The notes under the pieces are model-generated. The model ran no database searches and had not been told where the DNA came from. It worked only from the letters and a program-made list of their open reading frames with translations. A stretch of DNA of 22,230 nucleotides from JBILVQ01 sp044370375 (lineage in GTDB: Bacteria; Bacteroidota; Bacteroidia; UBA4408): contig JBILVQ010000024.1 of NCBI GenBank assembly GCA_044370375.1, positions 1 to 22,230 of the forward strand, given 5' to 3'. Shown here piece by piece: positions 14,554 through 22,230 of this stretch. Position 1 is the stretch's first letter; the number at the start of each line of letters is the position of its first letter. Position numbers and translations under genes: made by a program.

Positions 14554-14585
14554 AAAAAGAGGCAACATTTTATTGTTGCCTCTTT
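14551..14585 (-). terminator. Rho-independent terminator of the giant surface-protein gene
   Basis: A perfect 12-base-pair stem, AAAGAGGCAACA (14556-14567) with TGTTGCCTCTTT (14574-14585) around a six-base loop, is followed on the minus strand by a T run (14558-14551). It begins about 20 bases after the stop codon at 14606. It is the strongest terminator in the window. Confidence 0.9.
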
Positions 14586-14605
14586 ATCAAGTACTTAAAA
14601 TTATT

Positions 14606-17600
14606 TTACCACTGAATTTTCTTCATGATGGTTTCATTTCCAACGGTTAATCGAACCAGGTAAATTCCGCTGCTCATTCCTTCAGTTGGAATCTGAATTC
14701 TGGCATTGGTTACATTGTCTTCAATGGCAGGACTTACCAACTGTCCGGCTGCATTCAATAACTCAATTTTTACATTGGCTGATTCTTCGCGCTGAATGCT
14801 AGCCCAGAAACCATTTTGGTCTCTCACAATTTCTGCACCTTTTACAAAACTACCGTTAGAAACAACAGTTATTGTTTTTTCTGCAATGCTGATACATTCC
14901 TCTTCAGTTACTTTAACAGCCAAAAGGAAGGTACCTGCTTCAGGGAAATTGTAGCTTACTTCATTACCAGTTAAAATGGTTCCATTGTCGAGGCTCCATT
15001 CAACCTGCGCATTAGATTTTGCATTGGCATTTAAAACTATTTCGCTACCTGCTAGCAATTCTGTTTCAAGGTCTGACAAGTCCAATGAAACCTGATGGTC
15101 TGCATTTACCTGAGCAACAGAAACCATTTGAGAGCAATGTGCATTGCTAAAGTTAACGGTATAGGTGCCATGGGCTAATCCTGAAATTGAAGCACCATTG
15201 TTATTTAAAATGCCTGATGAAATGTTGCGTCCATTTTGATCAACAACCTCATAGTTTAATTCTGTTCCATTGCTTGTACCTGCAATTGAAAGAACACCAT
15301 CAGCATTTCCTGTACAGCTTGCATTTTTTGCAGAAACTTCCGTTGGAGCAGCAAGGTGCAAAACAAATCTTATTCCAGAATAAGAAGCATCCATATTGAA
15401 AGAATAAGTAATGCCTTCCTGAACAGGAGTTTGTGTATTCAATAATTTGTCTTCTAAAACCAAGCAACCTTGGGAAGCCAGATCATTTACGCCTTTGAAC
15501 TTTATTTCATAAGAACCACTAACACCAACTTTAACCTTAACAGGAATACTAAAGTTTGAAGAAGCGGCAGGCAATGAATTGATGCTAAATTCAGTACCTT
15601 CAGAGATGGTAGCAATAGAAGGTACCTGAGGATTGCTGCTGTAAATTTTGAAACCATCCAAAGATGCATCAAAACCTGTGCTTGCATTGTCGTGAATACG
15701 AACCAATGATTCGTCCTTAAAGTTATTGCCTTCAATGGCTATGGTTAAAATCTTACCAGGGTTGTTCCTTGGAACAGAGCGTAAGAAGTTCGTATTGGCC
15801 GAAGACTTAGCATTTTCGGTAATAGACAATTGTGGGTTCAAACTATTGGCTTTTACAAAGAAACCCTGCGAGGAGCCGATAATGTTAGAGCCACCGTTAG
15901 AAGAAACTCCACCAATATAAGTTGCATATTGTTGCAAGTCGGCCTGATAAATGTAAACGGCATCATCCATGTTGGCTTTTGTCCAGGCAGAATTATTATC
16001 CCAATCAATAGAAGATGGATATGGGTTAGCGATCAGGTTCCAGCCGTCATCAGAAAGATTACCGCTGCTGGTAAAGGTAGGATTGAAATTAAAGTTTCCT
16101 TTTACAATTGGACCTTCAGCATCAATCAAAATATCGTTGGTGTTTACAAAGCCTGTACCTAAATAAACCCAGTAACCTTTTCCTGGAGTCAATGGATCCG
16201 TTACTGCATTGGTAACAGGAATATAAGAGGCCACAGAACCAAACGCTCCCGGATCTAATTCATCATAAGAATAGATGGAGATAAATCCTCCGGCATAACC
16301 GGTTGAACCCGGGAAGCCTGAAGTTGGGAAATCATCTGTCCATTGAGTAATGTTTCCACCTTGAACAGGTGCACCTAGCATGGCCCAGCCGGTAAGAGGC
16401 CCAGGAGCCAAACGCTGTTGAATGATGTTGCCAACAAAATTACCTACCGTTAAAGCACCAATTCGACCGGTTAAACTGGCCGTAGAAAGCAAAGTAAAAT
16501 CAAAACCTGTTGAAGTGAAAGTACCGGCAGTAATCTCGAGTGAGTTAGCTAATGCTGCATCAACGGTTAATTTAGCACCTGTTGCATTTGAAAGGTTTAA
16601 ATTATGGAAGGTAGTTACACTTGTTCCACCAATCTCTTGTAATTGAGTACCAGATAAATTTACAGTACCGCTTTGAGCAATAAAAGTTCCTTCATTGGTC
16701 CAGTTTTTCTTCAAATCAATTCCACTATTGGAAGCAGTAACATCTACCGTTACCCCGCCATCGATGGCTAAATCCTCATTGACCACTATACTGCGATCGA
16801 TAATTTTTGTTCCACTACCGGAGAAAGAAATATTTCCAAACGAAGTATTAAAGGTTCCGCCCAAAATTTGGTTTCCTCCTTCAAAATTAAACTGAGAGGT
16901 TCCACCAACAAAGGAAGAAGGAGAAACATTGTTTTCAAAGTTGCCTCGAAGATTAAGGGTTGAATTGAAAACATCATTCTTAAGAACCCCATCCAATATT
17001 CTCATGGAGCCGAAAACGGTAATGGTATTGTTACCAAGCGTTTTGGTTGAGGCACCGGTAAACTCTACATTATTGTAAAAATTGGTTCCTGTAATGATAC
17101 CGTTAGAAGCACCATAGTACTCAACAGTTCCACCAATGGCAGAATTAAACAAAGTAAAATCACCTTGAGGGAAAAGGAAACTGCTTCCAGCAGTAGCTCT
17201 TGCACGCAATCTACCGGTTCCTTGACCAATACCAAAAACAATTAACTGATCGTCTTCAGTATCCAAAACACCCTCATTGTTAATCAATGAGCAGGTTCTT
17301 CCATCCCCATTCGTATTAACGGTATGTCCTGAAGCTATGTACAAGATTTGGAAAGTTGGAATAATACCAGACGCTGGACCCGCATGACCGGCAGATGACC
17401 ATGTATTGATATCATCCCATGCTCCACCAAGGGTTGCGTTTCTTGAGAAAAGTGTATCAATTTGATCAAATTCCAGCGGATCACCGCAGGTATAATCGCC
17501 ATCAATGAAGTTAACACCGGCTAAAGTCATGGTGTTACTCACTGTGTTTACGGTTCCAGGAATACCATTTACCGGATTCCATTGTGGAACAACATATCTT

Positions 17601-20600
17601 CCGGTCACATAATTTGTTTCGGTACCTGTTACAAATGGATCTAAATAATTGTAGGTGTGGGTAAGGTTCAATCCTGAAAAACCGGTTGAACGAACTCTCC
17701 AATGGTAATTCAACTGCTCATCTGCAGCTAAAGTAGTTGCAGGATGTTTAACAGGAACAGGAGCTACCCTAATAATACCTTGTGAACCATTCGCAGCAAT
17801 ATTGTATTCAACCGGGGTATAATTAACCCCAGTTCCAACAGGGAATAAGAAGGTAGCAGCCCCAGCAGGGAAAGCTTTAGCTAAACCACTATCTGAGAGT
17901 GTTCCTGCTGTTCTCACCATATTACCTGGTCCAAAAACTCCAGTAATAGAGGCATTCTCTTGAATAAGTACTGTGTGGAAATCAATAAATAAATTTCCAT
18001 TGGCTAAGTTTAACTCATCATCAACAGAAAAGGCAGTTGAAGAGAAAACTCCAAACGGATTATTTACAGAAATAACACCAAATCTACCTGAACCGTTTCC
18101 AGTAACAATTTGCGCGCCTATCCCCTCACAGCTAATCTTTCCTGGAGCAACACTTTCATGGGTTGCAGCATTGAAAATATTTCCAATGACAATAATATCA
18201 TTTCCATTATCCAACAAGGTACCATTTTCGATACTCAATAAACTCTCTACTCTGATTTTGGTGTCAATATCTAATTGAACAATACCATTTGCGGCATTAT
18301 CAATTCTTAACTGTGCAAAATTGGTTAAGTTTCCAAAAGCTCCAATGATATTTTGGTCGCCTAAAGAAGAACTGAAGATGGTTTGTTGACCTACTGTACC
18401 TGGTCTGAATCCTCCAACGTTAAGCCCTACGGATGCATCGCTATTTGAATTGGTCATGTTTCCTTCAATAAAAAGGTTAATGCCATTACAATTCAAAACG
18501 CTAAAGTCGTTTTGAATTTCAAGGGAACCTTTAACAGTTAGCGGAGAGCTAAATAGTCTTACCGTTGCCTGATCGTCTGAATCCAAACCCCTAATCAAAA
18601 CATTAAATAAAGGAATGGTTGACTCAAGCGTATAAGACTGATCAACAGAAATATCATCAGGACGGAAGAAAATACTTCCACCTGTTACACTTCCTGCGGC
18701 AGGCTGTAAATAAAGATCAGCAAAAGCAACACCTCCTCCCCTTTTTACAAAAAGTAGAGCATCGTCACTCATCGAAAAGCTACTTCCTGCATTTAATACC
18801 TCAAGTTTTCCTCTGTTAGGAGATGCATTTACACCGGCAACAGTTACAATACTAGATTCAATTTGAGAATAAATTAAAGAACCATTTAAAGATCCTAGGT
18901 TTCTTCTGATTTGACCATTCACAAACAAAGTACCGGAGCCGCTGATTTCAATTTCCGGCAAGCCACTTACGGCATATTCAATATCATTATTAGAAGTAAA
19001 TCCATCTTGGCCCACGTTAACAGTACCTTCTCGGATTTGTAATTTACCGGCCAATAATAAATCTGCTCCATCATTGTTTACATCACCAATGTTAATTACC
19101 GCACCAGGGTCATTTACAATTAGCCTTGCCGTTGATGGAATATTGAAAGTTGTAGCACCAACATTGGTTAGCGTTAGATTGTATGGTTGAGAAAAACGGA
19201 TTGAACCATTGGTTAGCGTTAACCAAGCATTCGAAGGACTTGTAAGTGTTCCGGCATACGTAACATCCAAAATCCTCGATTGATTAACCCCCTTGTTGAT
19301 GGTTAAGCGATTTAAATCCATGGTTGAAGCACCATTGGTTCCTCCTAACACCCTGTCGGAATTACCTGTAAAAGTTAGGTTACAAACTCTATTACCTCCT
19401 GCATTGAAATCAATAATTCCATTGTTTGTAAAATTAGCCACAACATTTACCTGATTGTTTACAGCAGTACCAGAGTTCAAAACCAACCAACGAGCATCAT
19501 TATTAATAGTAACATTTGCATTTGCATTAATGGTTTGAGCAAAATTATTTCTGAAAACCAAATCGCCTTTTTGGTGAACCATATTTCCATTAATAGTTAA
19601 TGCTTTGGCACTTGCGTTATTGAGTCTTACTTCACCTGCGGCATTTCCGGATACGGTAAATGTTTTTAAAACGGTTAGGTTTAAATCTGGCATAGTGATA
19701 AACCTACCTGCCCCTGGAGAGATTATCAGGTTATTATACGATTGCAAACTTAATACCACCGGTGCTGCCGTTTGTATTGGAATTCTGAAATCAACCGAAG
19801 TGGAGTAATACTCTACATCACCGCCATTGGTGCCCAAAAACAAACCAAAATCACCTGAAGGAAATACGGCTACCGCTCCTGAAGACGAGATCCTTAGTCT
19901 TCCATTACCTGTTACTGTTGTTCCGTTTAGAACTGCAAAACTATGGTTAACGGTTGTACCGATATCCATCACTGAACCTTGAGCGATAATTAGGTTACCG
20001 CATTTTTGAGCATTAGCAGTAACTGAAACATTATGAAAAAATCCAACCCCATCGCCAATTCTTACAGGGCTATTGCTTGCAGGAAGCGCAGTAGTTGGGT
20101 TTCCTGCATGTCCAATTACCGACCACGGGGTGGTGGCTAAATCATTGTCATTCCAAACACCATCACGTATAGAATAAAAGGTAATAACGTTAGCAAATGG
20201 GTCTGTAGATGCTTGTGGACCTGCGGTATATTCGCCATCAATTCCGCCACCGAAAACACCCGGAGAAATTGTAATGGTATTGGTTGCATCGTCAACATCT
20301 GCTGTTGAACCTACAAACCATGAAACGTTTGAAAAACTGAAACGAGCGGCCTTGTAATCTGCCTCTGTATCACCATTGGCTAAAACCAATTGTGTATCAT
20401 CATACTTATAAGTATGAGTAACGGTAGCAGCACCTAAGTTGAAGCCAGTACTTGAAGTTCTCCAATAATAGGCCAAAGCGGCCGGAGAGGCAGTAACTAC
20501 AGGGTGTTCGTTAGGAATGCCTCTTATATTAATGAAGCCATAAGTGGTTGGTGTTCCATTAAGGGCAATGGTAGCAGGAGTATAGGCACCGGCAACTCCA

Positions 20601-22230
20601 ATAGGATAGGTAAAAGAAGTATTTGCCGCGTTAAAACGCTTGTTCAAGCCACCAGCAGAAAAATTACCTGAGGTTTGAACCATTCGATTCACACCCAAAC
20701 CTGCAGTAGAAGTACCGGTTAAGGCATCATAAATTCTTCCAGCAACGTTCATCAACAAAGTGCTATTTTGGATATCCAAAATAGAACTTGTATTAGCCAA
20801 ACGTAACTGACCTGAAACCTGCATATTTGCAGTCATGGTAGTTGTTCCGCTTGCTTTGTTCAATGTTAAATTGGTAAAAATACCCAATCCGTTACCGGAA
20901 ATTACTTGGTTACCGGTACCATTTAATTGAATACTTCCCAAACCTGTTGAATTTCCACTGTTATTGATATTTCCTTGAATGGTAATTACCTTCCCTGATG
21001 TGTTAATGGTACCAACCAAAAGGGTAAGATCATTTCTAATGTTATACGTTGAAATTGAACCCGACATAAACAAACTACGGTTCAATGGTTTTTCAACTCT
21101 TAAATCATAAAATCCGTTGGTAATAGTTCCATCGGTGGTAAGGGTTTGGGTAAGTGTACCATTAAAAGTAGTTAAATTATTACCAGGAGTATAAGTTGTT
21201 GAAGGTTGGATGCTGAAATTTCTACCAACTCTTAACTCAACATCATTGGCACTAAGTTCTGTTCCAATTCCTGTAATGAGGTTAAGGTCGTTCAGAACAA
21301 TCAAAGGTTGTGGAGAAACCGGGGAAGTAAAATAAACCTGGTCTAAACTTGCTCCACAATTTTGTATACCCAAGGTTGCCTTAGAAGTACCAGGAGCAAT
21401 TTTAGAAATGTTCAGGTTAAAAAATGGAACCGTTGAATTAATGTTGAAATTATTTGCACCAGAGGTAAGGATAACATTGACAGTTCCGGCGGTAACGTTA
21501 AAATTACCGGGCTGGCAACCAATTAAAATTCCTCCATCAATAGCGTTACCACCCTCTGGCAAACTCACATTTAGTGTACCGCCTGTCATGTAAAAACCTT
21601 GTGAATGATATGGAATACAAAATCTTGGAGCTTCAAGGGTTGAGGTTCCAAAGGTTGAACCATCAACATTGAGGGTTCCACCTGAAATGGTAATCGTTCC
21701 AGAATGTGCACCTGCAACAAAATTTGGTCTTACCTTTTCAACGGTTGAAGTTCCACCTTCAAAAATAAGTGTTCCGTTTAAACCTAAAATAAGGCCTTCT
21801 AATCCGGCAGAAAAACTACCTGAACTTACTCTAAACTGCCCATCAACTAGAACTCCACCAACATTTCCATCCAAAAGCATGCTTCCTCCATCAATCCATA
21901 AAGATGTGTTTTCAGGAATGGTAAATATTCCACCTGCATTAATCTTGGTTAGGTCAATATTGTTTCCAATTTTTACTGCACCATGCACCATGGTCAACAA
22001 ATCTGCATCAGAGAAAAGCTTAAAGTTCGCAGGATTAGGAGCAGAGATAGCAACAGAATACGTAAAATCAAGACCTTTATCCACTTCCAAAGTGTATAAA
22101 TTGGTAATGTTATCGGCTGAAATAATGCTGTTGTTGGCTCCGATAAATTTAAGATTAACCGCTCCATTGGTCGATGCCAGGTATTGAATGGTATTACTGA
22201 ATTGTATAGTACCAGCATTTACCAAATTTC
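14606..22230 (-). CDS. Giant T9SS-secreted beta-solenoid surface protein (5' end missing)
   Basis: The frame runs open to the window edge, so the true start and signal peptide lie beyond 22230; the TTG at 22225 is not a credible start. More than 2,540 residues are present, rich in Asn, Thr, Gly and Ser and poor in Cys. Most of it consists of irregular short strand-turn repeats of the type F-x-N-L-x-L/I ... G-x-L-x-L, suggesting a long beta-solenoid like filamentous adhesins. Two copies of a longer module are listed separately. Toward the C terminus come a stretch with NPYPSSIDWD and SQGFFVKA (about 15860-16400), SprB-like and PKD-like sandwich stretches (about 14860-15330), and a type A T9SS sorting domain (about 14609-14850: NVKIELLNAAGQLV, SGIYLVRLTVG, final KKIQW). 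The sorting domain implies export by the type IX system and surface attachment or release. Adhesion is a guess. No enzyme motif was found. Confidence 0.88.
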   Translation of the reverse strand, partial: NLVNAGTIQFSNTIQYLASTNGAVNLKFIGANNSIISADNITNLYTLEVDKGLDFTYSVAISAPNPANFKLFSDADLLTMVHGAVKIGNNIDLTKINAGGIFTIPENTSLWIDGGSMLLDGNVGGVLVDGQFRVSSGSFSAGLEGLILGLNGTLIFEGGTSTVEKVRPNFVAGAHSGTITISGGTLNVDGSTFGTSTLEAPRFCIPYHSQGFYMTGGTLNVSLPEGGNAIDGGILIGCQPGNFNVTAGTVNVILTSGANNFNINSTVPFFNLNISKIAPGTSKATLGIQNCGASLDQVYFTSPVSPQPLIVLNDLNLITGIGTELSANDVELRVGRNFSIQPSTTYTPGNNLTTFNGTLTQTLTTDGTITNGFYDLRVEKPLNRSLFMSGSISTYNIRNDLTLLVGTINTSGKVITIQGNINNSGNSTGLGSIQLNGTGNQVISGNGLGIFTNLTLNKASGTTTMTANMQVSGQLRLANTSSILDIQNSTLLMNVAGRIYDALTGTSTAGLGVNRMVQTSGNFSAGGLNKRFNAANTSFTYPIGVAGAYTPATIALNGTPTTYGFINIRGIPNEHPVVTASPAALAYYWRTSSTGFNLGAATVTHTYKYDDTQLVLANGDTEADYKAARFSFSNVSWFVGSTADVDDATNTITISPGVFGGGIDGEYTAGPQASTDPFANVITFYSIRDGVWNDNDLATTPWSVIGHAGNPTTALPASNSPVRIGDGVGFFHNVSVTANAQKCGNLIIAQGSVMDIGTTVNHSFAVLNGTTVTGNGRLRISSSGAVAVFPSGDFGLFLGTNGGDVEYYSTSVDFRIPIQTAAPVVLSLQSYNNLIISPGAGRFITMPDLNLTVLKTFTVSGNAAGEVRLNNASAKALTINGNMVHQKGDLVFRNNFAQTINANANVTINNDARWLVLNSGTAVNNQVNVVANFTNNGIIDFNAGGNRVCNLTFTGNSDRVLGGTNGASTMDLNRLTINKGVNQSRILDVTYAGTLTSPSNAWLTLTNGSIRFSQPYNLTLTNVGATTFNIPSTARLIVNDPGAVINIGDVNNDGADLLLAGKLQIREGTVNVGQDGFTSNNDIEYAVSGLPEIEISGSGTLFVNGQIRRNLGSLNGSLIYSQIESSIVTVAGVNASPNRGKLEVLNAGSSFSMSDDALLFVKRGGGVAFADLYLQPAAGSVTGGSIFFRPDDISVDQSYTLESTIPLFNVLIRGLDSDDQATVRLFSSPLTVKGSLEIQNDFSVLNCNGINLFIEGNMTNSNSDASVGLNVGGFRPGTVGQQTIFSSSLGDQNIIGAFGNLTNFAQLRIDNAANGIVQLDIDTKIRVESLLSIENGTLLDNGNDIIVIGNIFNAATHESVAPGKISCEGIGAQIVTGNGSGRFGVISVNNPFGVFSSTAFSVDDELNLANGNLFIDFHTVLIQENASITGVFGPGNMVRTAGTLSDSGLAKAFPAGAATFLFPVGTGVNYTPVEYNIAANGSQGIIRVAPVPVKHPATTLAADEQLNYHWRVRSTGFSGLNLTHTYNYLDPFVTGTETNYVTGRYVVPQWNPVNGIPGTVNTVSNTMTLAGVNFIDGDYTCGDPLEFDQIDTLFSRNATLGGAWDDINTWSSAGHAGPASGIIPTFQILYIASGHTVNTNGDGRTCSLINNEGVLDTEDDQLIVFGIGQGTGRLRARATAGSSFLFPQGDFTLFNSAIGGTVEYYGASNGIITGTNFYNNVEFTGASTKTLGNNTITVFGSMRILDGVLKNDVFNSTLNLRGNFENNVSPSSFVGGTSQFNFEGGNQILGGTFNTSFGNISFSGSGTKIIDRSIVVNEDLAIDGGVTVDVTASNSGIDLKKNWTNEGTFIAQSGTVNLSGTQLQEIGGTSVTTFHNLNLSNATGAKLTVDAALANSLEITAGTFTSTGFDFTLLSTASLTGRIGALTVGNFVGNIIQQRLAPGPLTGWAMLGAPVQGGNITQWTDDFPTSGFPGSTGYAGGFISIYSYDELDPGAFGSVASYIPVTNAVTDPLTPGKGYWVYLGTGFVNTNDILIDAEGPIVKGNFNFNPTFTSSGNLSDDGWNLIANPYPSSIDWDNNSAWTKANMDDAVYIYQADLQQYATYIGGVSSNGGSNIIGSSQGFFVKANSLNPQLSITENAKSSANTNFLRSVPRNNPGKILTIAIEGNNFKDESLVRIHDNASTGFDASLDGFKIYSSNPQVPSIATISEGTEFSINSLPAASSNFSIPVKVKVGVSGSYEIKFKGVNDLASQGCLVLEDKLLNTQTPVQEGITYSFNMDASYSGIRFVLHLAAPTEVSAKNASCTGNADGVLSIAGTSNGTELNYEVVDQNGRNISSGILNNNGASISGLAHGTYTVNFSNAHCSQMVSVAQVNADHQVSLDLSDLETELLAGSEIVLNANAKSNAQVEWSLDNGTILTGNEVSYNFPEAGTFLLAVKVTEEECISIAEKTITVVSNGSFVKGAEIVRDQNGFWASIQREESANVKIELLNAAGQLVSPAIEDNVTNARIQIPTEGMSSGIYLVRLTVGNETIMKKIQW
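17107..17932 (-). repeat. Surface-protein module, copy 2 (about 275 residues)
   Basis: This is the second copy within the giant gene. It shows GNMVRTAG, FLFPVGT and YTPVEY, HPAT, YHWRVRSTGF, THTYNYLD, FIDGDYTCGD, WDDINTWSSAGHAGP, GTGRLRAR, FPQGDFTLF and GGTVEYY, in the same order as copy 1. About 200 residues of solenoid-like repeats follow before the C-terminal stretch, against about 620 residues after copy 1. Confidence 0.75.
19797..20697 (-). repeat. Surface-protein module, copy 1 (about 300 residues)
   Basis: This protein-level module lies within the giant gene. Read N- to C-terminally it contains GVNRMVQTSG, a stretch with FTYPIG and YTPATI, HPVV, YYWRTSSTGF, THTYKYDD, GIDGEYTAGP, a W-x-D/W-S-V-I-GHAG segment, GNGRLRIS, FPSGDFGLF and GGDVEYY. 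The same order of motifs recurs in copy 2, about 900-920 residues later. The match is clear at amino-acid level only, so the duplication is old. Confidence 0.75.

Noticed and set aside
17973..18278. Plus-strand open frames antisense to the giant surface-protein gene, up to 172 residues (for example also 21669-22187)
   Set aside because: They are shadows of the low-complexity Thr/Asn/Gly-rich frame. They show no recognisable domain, and the sense frame is continuous with a clear sorting domain.
22223..22225. TTG at 22225 as start of the giant gene
   Set aside because: The frame stays open to the window edge (Asn-Leu-Val reading through), there is no signal peptide, and T9SS cargo needs one, so the gene must begin outside the window.

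Overview
The window looks like chromosomal DNA of a Bacteroidota bacterium, order not determined. The evidence is consistent. It has moderately AT-rich DNA and Bacteroidota-type -7 promoter boxes (TAnnTTTG) in front of most transcription units. It also has the compact run purH, mreB-mreC-mreD, PBP2, rodA; a DUF5686/CarboxypepD_reg-like outer-membrane protein; a long PurF-like amidotransferase; and a giant secreted protein that ends in a type A C-terminal signal of the type IX secretion system (T9SS).

Layout. 1-131: leader region with a -7 box for purH. 132-1661: purH, closed by a hairpin terminator. 1763-7352: a promoter followed by the cell-elongation operon mreB, mreC, mreD, mrdA (PBP2), rodA; the last four genes overlap at their ends. 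7374-9275 (minus): long PurF-like amidophosphoribosyltransferase, convergent with rodA. 9364-9813 (minus): small SRPBCC-fold protein, divergent from the DUF5686 outer-membrane protein (9853-12321, plus). 12331-13254 (minus): PfkB-family kinase, convergent with the DUF5686 gene. 13339-13412: tRNA-Asn(GTT), followed by a hairpin that can terminate transcription from both sides. 13447-14499 (minus): a two-gene unit of an SPFH/band-7 membrane protein and a small Arc-like ribbon-helix-helix protein. 14606-22230 (minus): a giant, probably beta-solenoid, T9SS cargo protein whose 5' end lies outside the window.

How the genes work together. MreB/C/D, PBP2 and RodA form the elongasome, which inserts peptidoglycan in the lateral wall. 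PurH (last two steps of IMP synthesis) and the PurF-like enzyme (first committed step, if active) are both purine genes but sit in separate transcription units either side of the elongasome operon. The DUF5686 protein and the giant T9SS protein belong to the outer membrane and cell surface. The SPFH/ribbon-helix-helix pair has no known role that I can assign.

No stretch longer than 300 bases lacks a gene. I see no insertion sequence, phage, CRISPR array or recognisable defence island. The least explained items are the SPFH/ribbon-helix-helix pair, the duplicated ~280-300-residue module in the giant surface protein, and the altered amidotransferase motif of the PurF-like protein.
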